Shown piece after piece: positions 60,420 to 64,000 of a DNA stretch of 64,000 nucleotides. The notes under the pieces are model-generated. The model ran no database searches. It was not told the DNA's origin and worked only from the letters and a program-made list of their open reading frames with translations. The translations under genes and the position numbers were made by a program. The DNA is from Streptomyces sp. VRA16 Mangrove soil (GTDB taxonomy: Bacteria > Actinomycetota > Actinomycetes > Streptomycetales > Streptomycetaceae), in assembly GCF_017377775.1 (NCBI RefSeq), contig NZ_JAFVLN010000007.1, positions 310,001-374,000 of the forward strand. Reading direction: 5' to 3'. How positions within the stretch are numbered: the stretch's first letter is position 1; every line of letters starts with the position of its first letter.

Positions 60420-61635
60420 TGGGACGAGTGGCGCTAGTGGCAAGAGCGGCGCTAGAGGTACGAGCGGCACGGTGGAGCGGGCCTTCGCCGCAGCGCTCCA
60501 CGGCGACGGCGATCTGGACGTCGGGGCGTCGCTGCTCGCCGCCGCCCCGTCCAGCGATTCCGAACTCGACGCGCGGGGGCGGGAGTTCGTCCGCCGGGCC
60601 TGGGAGCGGGGCTGGCAGCCCGCCGACGTGCTGCGCATGGTCGTACGGGCGGAAGGGCTCGACGCCGACCATGTACGGCTCGCCGCCCGGCTGATCCGCG
60701 CGGAGGTCGGGCGCTACGACGTGCTGCCGCCACGCTGGGCCGCCCAGCTCGACGAGGCGCCCGGCGAGGACCCGGCCCGCACGGACCGTTTCTCCGCCGC
60801 CACGCGCGCCCTTGAGCTGTACCGGCTGCTGCTGCGCCTGCCCGCGATCGAGCCGGTCGGCCCGGTGCCGGGCGAGTCCGTCACGGTGCCCGTCGCCGGT
60901 GAGCCGCGCACGCTCGCCCGGATCAGGGCGCTGCTCGCCAAGGCGGAGGCGACCGGGTATCCGCCGGAGGCCGAGGCGCTCACCGCCAAGGCGCAGGAGC
61001 TGATGGCCCGGCACTCGGTCGACGAGGCGGTGCTCGCCTCCCGTACGCACGCGAAGGACACCCCGGCCGCGTGCCGGATCGGCGTCGACGCCCCATACGA
61101 GACGGCGAAGGCGGTCCTCCTCGACGCGGTCGCGACGGCCAACCGGTGCCGGGCCGTGTGGAACAGCGCGTTCGGGTTCTCGACCGTCGTCGGCTTCGAG
61201 GCCGACCTGGAGGTCGTGGAGCTGCTGTACACGTCGCTGCTCGTGCAGGCGGACGCCGCCATGACGCGGGCCGAGGCCGAGCAGCGGGCGGGCGGCAGGA
61301 AGCGTACGAAGACGTTCCGGCAGTCCTTCCTCGCCGCGTACGCGCATCGGATCGGGGACCGGCTCGCGGCCGTCGCCGATCAAGTGGTGAGCGGGGAGGG
61401 GGAGTTGCTGCCGGTGCTCGCGGCCCGCGATGTCGCTGTCGCGGGACGGGCCGAGGAGATGTTCCCGCAGACGGTGACGACCCGGATGAGAGGCGTCACG
61501 GACGGGGCGGGCTGGGACGAGGGCGGCGCCGCGGCGGACCGGGCCCGGATCGGCGGCGGCGCGTCTGCCGGGCCGGGAGCGCGCGGCCGGCTGCGGGGAG
61601 GTGGGGACTGGTCGCGCAGTTCCCCGCGCCCCTGA
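60409..61635 (+). CDS. DUF2786 protein with repeat-built start and end
   Basis: The 408-residue protein contains a DUF2786 block near residues 160-205, RTLARIRALLAKAEATGYPP and EAEALTAKAQELMARHSVDE. A downstream domain follows (ANRCRAVWNSAFGFSTVVGF). The family is a helical unit of unknown role common in actinobacteria and phages. The head is Ser/Gly/Thr repeats (SASGTSGASGKSGARGTSG). The last residues (GDWSRSSPRP) come from a repeat unit described at 61603. The ATG at 60409 overlaps the HxlR stop. Confidence 0.8.
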   Translation: MSASGTSGASGKSGARGTSGTVERAFAAALHGDGDLDVGASLLAAAPSSDSELDARGREFVRRAWERGWQPADVLRMVVRAEGLDADHVRLAARLIRAEVGRYDVLPPRWAAQLDEAPGEDPARTDRFSAATRALELYRLLLRLPAIEPVGPVPGESVTVPVAGEPRTLARIRALLAKAEATGYPPEAEALTAKAQELMARHSVDEAVLASRTHAKDTPAACRIGVDAPYETAKAVLLDAVATANRCRAVWNSAFGFSTVVGFEADLEVVELLYTSLLVQADAAMTRAEAEQRAGGRKRTKTFRQSFLAAYAHRIGDRLAAVADQVVSGEGELLPVLAARDVAVAGRAEEMFPQTVTTRMRGVTDGAGWDEGGAAADRARIGGGASAGPGARGRLRGGGDWSRSSPRP

Positions 61636-61717
61636 GGCACGGGGGACTGGTCGCGCGGTTCCCCCGTCCCTGAGGCACGGGGGACTACGCGATCAGTTCC
61701 CCGCGCCCCTGAGACGC
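61603..61717. repeat. 38-bp repeat, three copies, GGTCGCGCAGTTCCCCGCG type
   Basis: Three contiguous units of about 38 bp begin at 61603, 61641 and 61679. Each contains GACTGGTCGCGCAGTTCCCC and CCCTGAGGCAC or close variants. The sequence type is a widespread Streptomyces intergenic repeat. The first unit supplies the stop codon of the DUF2786 gene. Confidence 0.85.
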
Positions 61718-61770
61718 GCACCTTCGGTGCGGCATCTCATCGGGTAGCTGCGCGATCGGCTGCCGCCGCC

Positions 61771-62886
61771 TCATCGCCGCGCCCCGGCCTCCTCGATACG
61801 CGCCAGGAGCCGGTGATGCCGGGCCGCGTGGGCGAAGTCCGGGACCACGGACGTGCCGTCCGTCAGGTCGCGGCGGAGTTGCGCGTAGGCGGCGCCGACG
61901 TTGTACGCGTCCGTGTCGCGCAGCGCCGCGAGGGACGGGTCGAAGTACCGCTCGGGGACGGGCAGTTCGGCGAGTGCGGGGTCGGAGCCGTGGGCCCCGG
62001 CGATCGTGTACGTACCCATCTGAAGGTGCCCGTGGTCCCCGGTGACGACGAGGTCGCCGTCCGTTCCGTTGATCTCCCAGCGGAAGTTGGTGCCCCGCGA
62101 CAGACCGCCCCGGAAGTGCACGGAGGCCACCGCGCCGGAGGAGAGCACCCCGCCGAGCGCCAGCTGGTCGGCGACGTCGGGGCGCAGGACGGTGCCGGAG
62201 TGCGGGTCGGTGACCGTCCGGCGCCGGGTCGCGGTGACCGCGGTGACCTCGTCGACGTCGCCGAGCACCGAGGTCAGTCCGTCGAGGGTGTGCCCGAACG
62301 GGATGGTCAGCATGTTCGCCCCGGACGCCCGGTCCAGCAGATAGGCGCCCCCCTCGGGGAACTCGGCGCCCCAGCCGCGCCCCGACGCCACCAGGCTGGT
62401 GGAGAGCACCTCGCCTACGTAGCCGTCCGCGACCAGGTCCCGCAGATACCGGACCGCCGGCGCCGAGCGGGCCTGGAGCCCGGTGAAGGTGCGCAGCCGG
62501 TGCCGGGCCGCGAGAGACGCCAGCTCCTCGGCCTCGGCGGGCCCGGTGCCCAGCGGCCACTCGGAGAACACGGCCTTGCCCGCGGCCAGGGCGGCCCGGA
62601 CGATCTCCAGGTGGTCCGGCACCTTCACGGTGACCACGACCAGGTCGACGCCGTCATCGGCGGCGAGTTCGGCGGCGCTCCCGTAGGAGCGCGCGACCCC
62701 GTGCTTCTCGGCGGCCCGCCTGGCGGACTCGGCGCTGCTCGCGGAGAGCGCGCGCACCTCGAAGCCGTCGAGCAGCCGCAGCGCGGGCAGGTGGGCGCGG
62801 GAGGCCCAGCCGCGCCGCGCGGAGAGGCCGACGATGCCGACGCCGATGGGGGCGGGCGGTGCGGGCTGTGCGACGGGCGACGGCAT
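61771..62886 (-). CDS. Gfo/Idh/MocA-family oxidoreductase
   Basis: The 371-residue enzyme has the N-terminal Rossmann motif GVGIVGLSARRGWASRAHLP, the sugar-dehydrogenase motif VFSEWPLGTGPAEAEELASL (usual EKP replaced by EWP), and a C-terminal alpha/beta domain. It likely oxidises or reduces a sugar or similar alcohol with NAD(P). The EWP change is shared by galactose-dehydrogenase-like members (Gal80 group). The ATG at 62886 has a GGAGGAG site. It diverges from an ArsR-type regulator. Confidence 0.9.
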   Translation of the reverse strand: MPSPVAQPAPPAPIGVGIVGLSARRGWASRAHLPALRLLDGFEVRALSASSAESARRAAEKHGVARSYGSAAELAADDGVDLVVVTVKVPDHLEIVRAALAAGKAVFSEWPLGTGPAEAEELASLAARHRLRTFTGLQARSAPAVRYLRDLVADGYVGEVLSTSLVASGRGWGAEFPEGGAYLLDRASGANMLTIPFGHTLDGLTSVLGDVDEVTAVTATRRRTVTDPHSGTVLRPDVADQLALGGVLSSGAVASVHFRGGLSRGTNFRWEINGTDGDLVVTGDHGHLQMGTYTIAGAHGSDPALAELPVPERYFDPSLAALRDTDAYNVGAAYAQLRRDLTDGTSVVPDFAHAARHHRLLARIEEAGARR

Positions 62887-62946
62887 GACGGGCTCCTCCG
62901 TGTGACGCGGGACGTATGACAGGTGACGCCTGACTTGGTGCTTGGT

Positions 62947-62974
62947 GCCTGACGCCTGACGCCTGACGCCTGAC
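62947..62974. repeat. GCCTGAC 7-bp repeat, four copies
   Basis: The 7-bp unit repeats four times without gaps in the region between the oxidoreductase and the regulator, where their promoters must lie. Earlier variants (GTGACGCCTGACTTGGTG) precede it. Confidence 0.8.
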
Positions 62975-63090
62975 AAGCGACAGTGAGGCACTAGACTGTT
63001 CGATGGGTGGCGAACACTCGGAGTGTACGCACAGCGTCGAACACTCCACAAGATCGCCGTCCCTTTCCGCAGGCGAAGGGAGCGCACGGC

Positions 63091-63465
63091 ATGGCGGCGA
63101 CAGAGACGGCTACGACGGGCACGACGGGCACGACGGGCACGACGGGTACCGGCCACCGGTCGGCGCCGGTCCATGTCCATCCCCGGGAGGTCTCCCTGGA
63201 GTCCGCCCTGCTCGCGCTCGCCGACCCGGTCCGCCGCACGCTCGTGCGGGAGCTGGCCGGGGCCGGGCCCTGGGAGCGGACCTGCGGCACCTTCGACGTG
63301 CCCGTCACCAAGGCCACGCTCAGCCGCCACTTCTCCGTGCTGCGCGAGGCGGGCCTCATCGAGCAGAAGGACGCGGGGCCGCGCCGGCTGAACCGGCTGC
63401 GCAAGGAGGAGTTCGACGAGCGCTTCCCCGGCCTGCTCGACCTCGTACTCCGCGAAGAGGGCTGA
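63091..63465 (+). CDS. ArsR-type transcriptional regulator
   Basis: The 124-residue winged-helix protein has ALADPVRRTLVRELAGAGPW, FDVPVTKATLSRHFSVLREA and GLIEQKDAGPRRLNRLRKEE, the recognition helix and wing of the ArsR family. No metal-binding cysteine pair is present, so it may sense another signal. The head carries a TGTTGTTGTTGTG tract from a 9-bp DNA repeat (ACGACGGGC type, 63115-63150). The ATG at 63091 has an AAGGGAG site. It probably controls the divergent oxidoreductase. Confidence 0.88.
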   Translation: MAATETATTGTTGTTGTTGTGHRSAPVHVHPREVSLESALLALADPVRRTLVRELAGAGPWERTCGTFDVPVTKATLSRHFSVLREAGLIEQKDAGPRRLNRLRKEEFDERFPGLLDLVLREEG

Positions 63466-63524
63466 CCGCTCCGCCGGGAAGGCCGATTGCCCGGTTTGGT
63501 GCGATGTAACCGTATTCTGGCTGG

Positions 63525-64000
63525 GTGAGCTGGTTCCGGGCGCTGAAGGACACCACCCGCTCGGGTCTGACCGTCGAGCGGAAACGTCTGGAACCCCTCG
63601 TCGCCCTGCGCGGCGCCGCAGGTCTCGCGATCGTCGTCGCCGTCAGCCTGGCGGCGTTCGGGCCCGCGGTGGCGGCGGGCTCGGCGTTCGGCGCGTTCCA
63701 GGCGGCGATCGCCACGTTCCAGCGCAGCTGGCGGCCCCGACCCGAGCTGGCCGTCGCCTCCGGCACCAGCCTCGGCATCTCCACCTTCCTCGGCTATCTC
63801 ACCGGCTCCCACCTGGCGATGTTCCTGCCGCTGCTCGCGGTGTGGACGTTCCTGGCCGGCCTGGCCTGGGCGGCGGGCCCGACCATCGGCATCATCGCCT
63901 CGTCGAACGTCGCGATGATGCTGGTCACCATCACCCTGCCGACGACCGTCGCCGAGGCCGCGGGGCACGCCGCGATGATGGTCTTCGGCGGCCTGGTGCA
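63525..64000 (+). CDS. FUSC-like membrane protein, 3' end cut by window edge
   Basis: The 158 codons present begin VSWFRALKDTTRSGLTVERK. Membrane helices follow: LRGAAGLAIVVAVSLAAFGP, LGISTFLGYLTGSHLAMFLP, and AAGPTIGIIASSNVAMMLVT. This is the start of a fusaric-acid-resistance-type (FUSC) transporter. The GTG at 63525 is preceded by TATTCT 11 bp upstream, suggesting a short or absent leader. The stop lies beyond 64000. Confidence 0.75.
   Translation, partial: MSWFRALKDTTRSGLTVERKRLEPLVALRGAAGLAIVVAVSLAAFGPAVAAGSAFGAFQAAIATFQRSWRPRPELAVASGTSLGISTFLGYLTGSHLAMFLPLLAVWTFLAGLAWAAGPTIGIIASSNVAMMLVTITLPTTVAEAAGHAAMMVFGGLV

Overview
The window is chromosomal DNA of a Streptomyces or a very close relative. 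It has very high G+C with third-position bias, GTG and TTG starts, leaderless genes, and bldG, apgA, hppA, topA and a transporter-thymidylate kinase fusion in one neighbourhood. This gene order matches the S. coelicolor region around SCO3540-SCO3564 as I remember it; I could not align it here.

Layout. 1-10.6 kb holds metabolic and transport genes: a partial Na+/H+ antiporter (nhaA), acetyl-CoA synthetase, a SulP transporter fused to a beta carbonic anhydrase, a lipoprotein resembling polysaccharide deacetylases, a ParA-like ATPase, a Fic-like protein without the catalytic residues, a likely 6S RNA locus and a HAD hydrolase. 11.1-27.1 kb is a tight-adherence (Tad/Flp) pilus locus: CpaE-like ssd, CpaF ATPase, TadB, TadC, Flp prepilin, TadE and TadG-like proteins, followed by the DEAH helicase typical of this neighbourhood. 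The CpaF gene is split in two by a 10.2-kb mobile element (about 13378-23595). 29.8-46.3 kb is core genome: bldG and apgA (anti-anti-sigma and anti-sigma), hppA, a lipoprotein, a methyltransferase, TM2/DUF2752 membrane proteins, topA, the MFS-tmk fusion, a GNAT acetyltransferase and holB. 46.4-48.2 kb carries a secreted alpha/beta hydrolase and tRNA-Thr(CGU). A 4.6-kb island (48158-52807) lies between the tRNA and a 43-bp copy of its 3' end. 53-64 kb holds an ECF sigma factor with a membrane partner, a family A DNA polymerase, a nitrilase-like hydrolase, a class A beta-lactamase, two regulator/oxidoreductase pairs and a partial FUSC-type membrane protein.

The 10.2-kb element is the main find. 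A large serine integrase starts about 50 bp inside its right end. Joining the flanks regenerates an intact 387-codon cpaF in frame at the conserved GGCGTLHAN box. The element carries an integrase gene overlapping a sigma-like gene by ATGA, three different HNH-type proteins, an XRE-TPR regulator, about ten very small genes, two near-identical 22-bp palindromes each about 20 bp upstream of a start codon, and a gene-free, repeat-rich 450-bp segment. It has no capsid, portal, terminase or conjugation gene. That composition suggests a phage satellite or reduced prophage that may switch a host pilus operon on excision. It does not match any system I can name.

A second pattern is expansion of short tandem repeats, mostly in multiples of 3 bp, at the joints of the Tad locus and elsewhere (21, 24, 12, 9 and 7-bp units).
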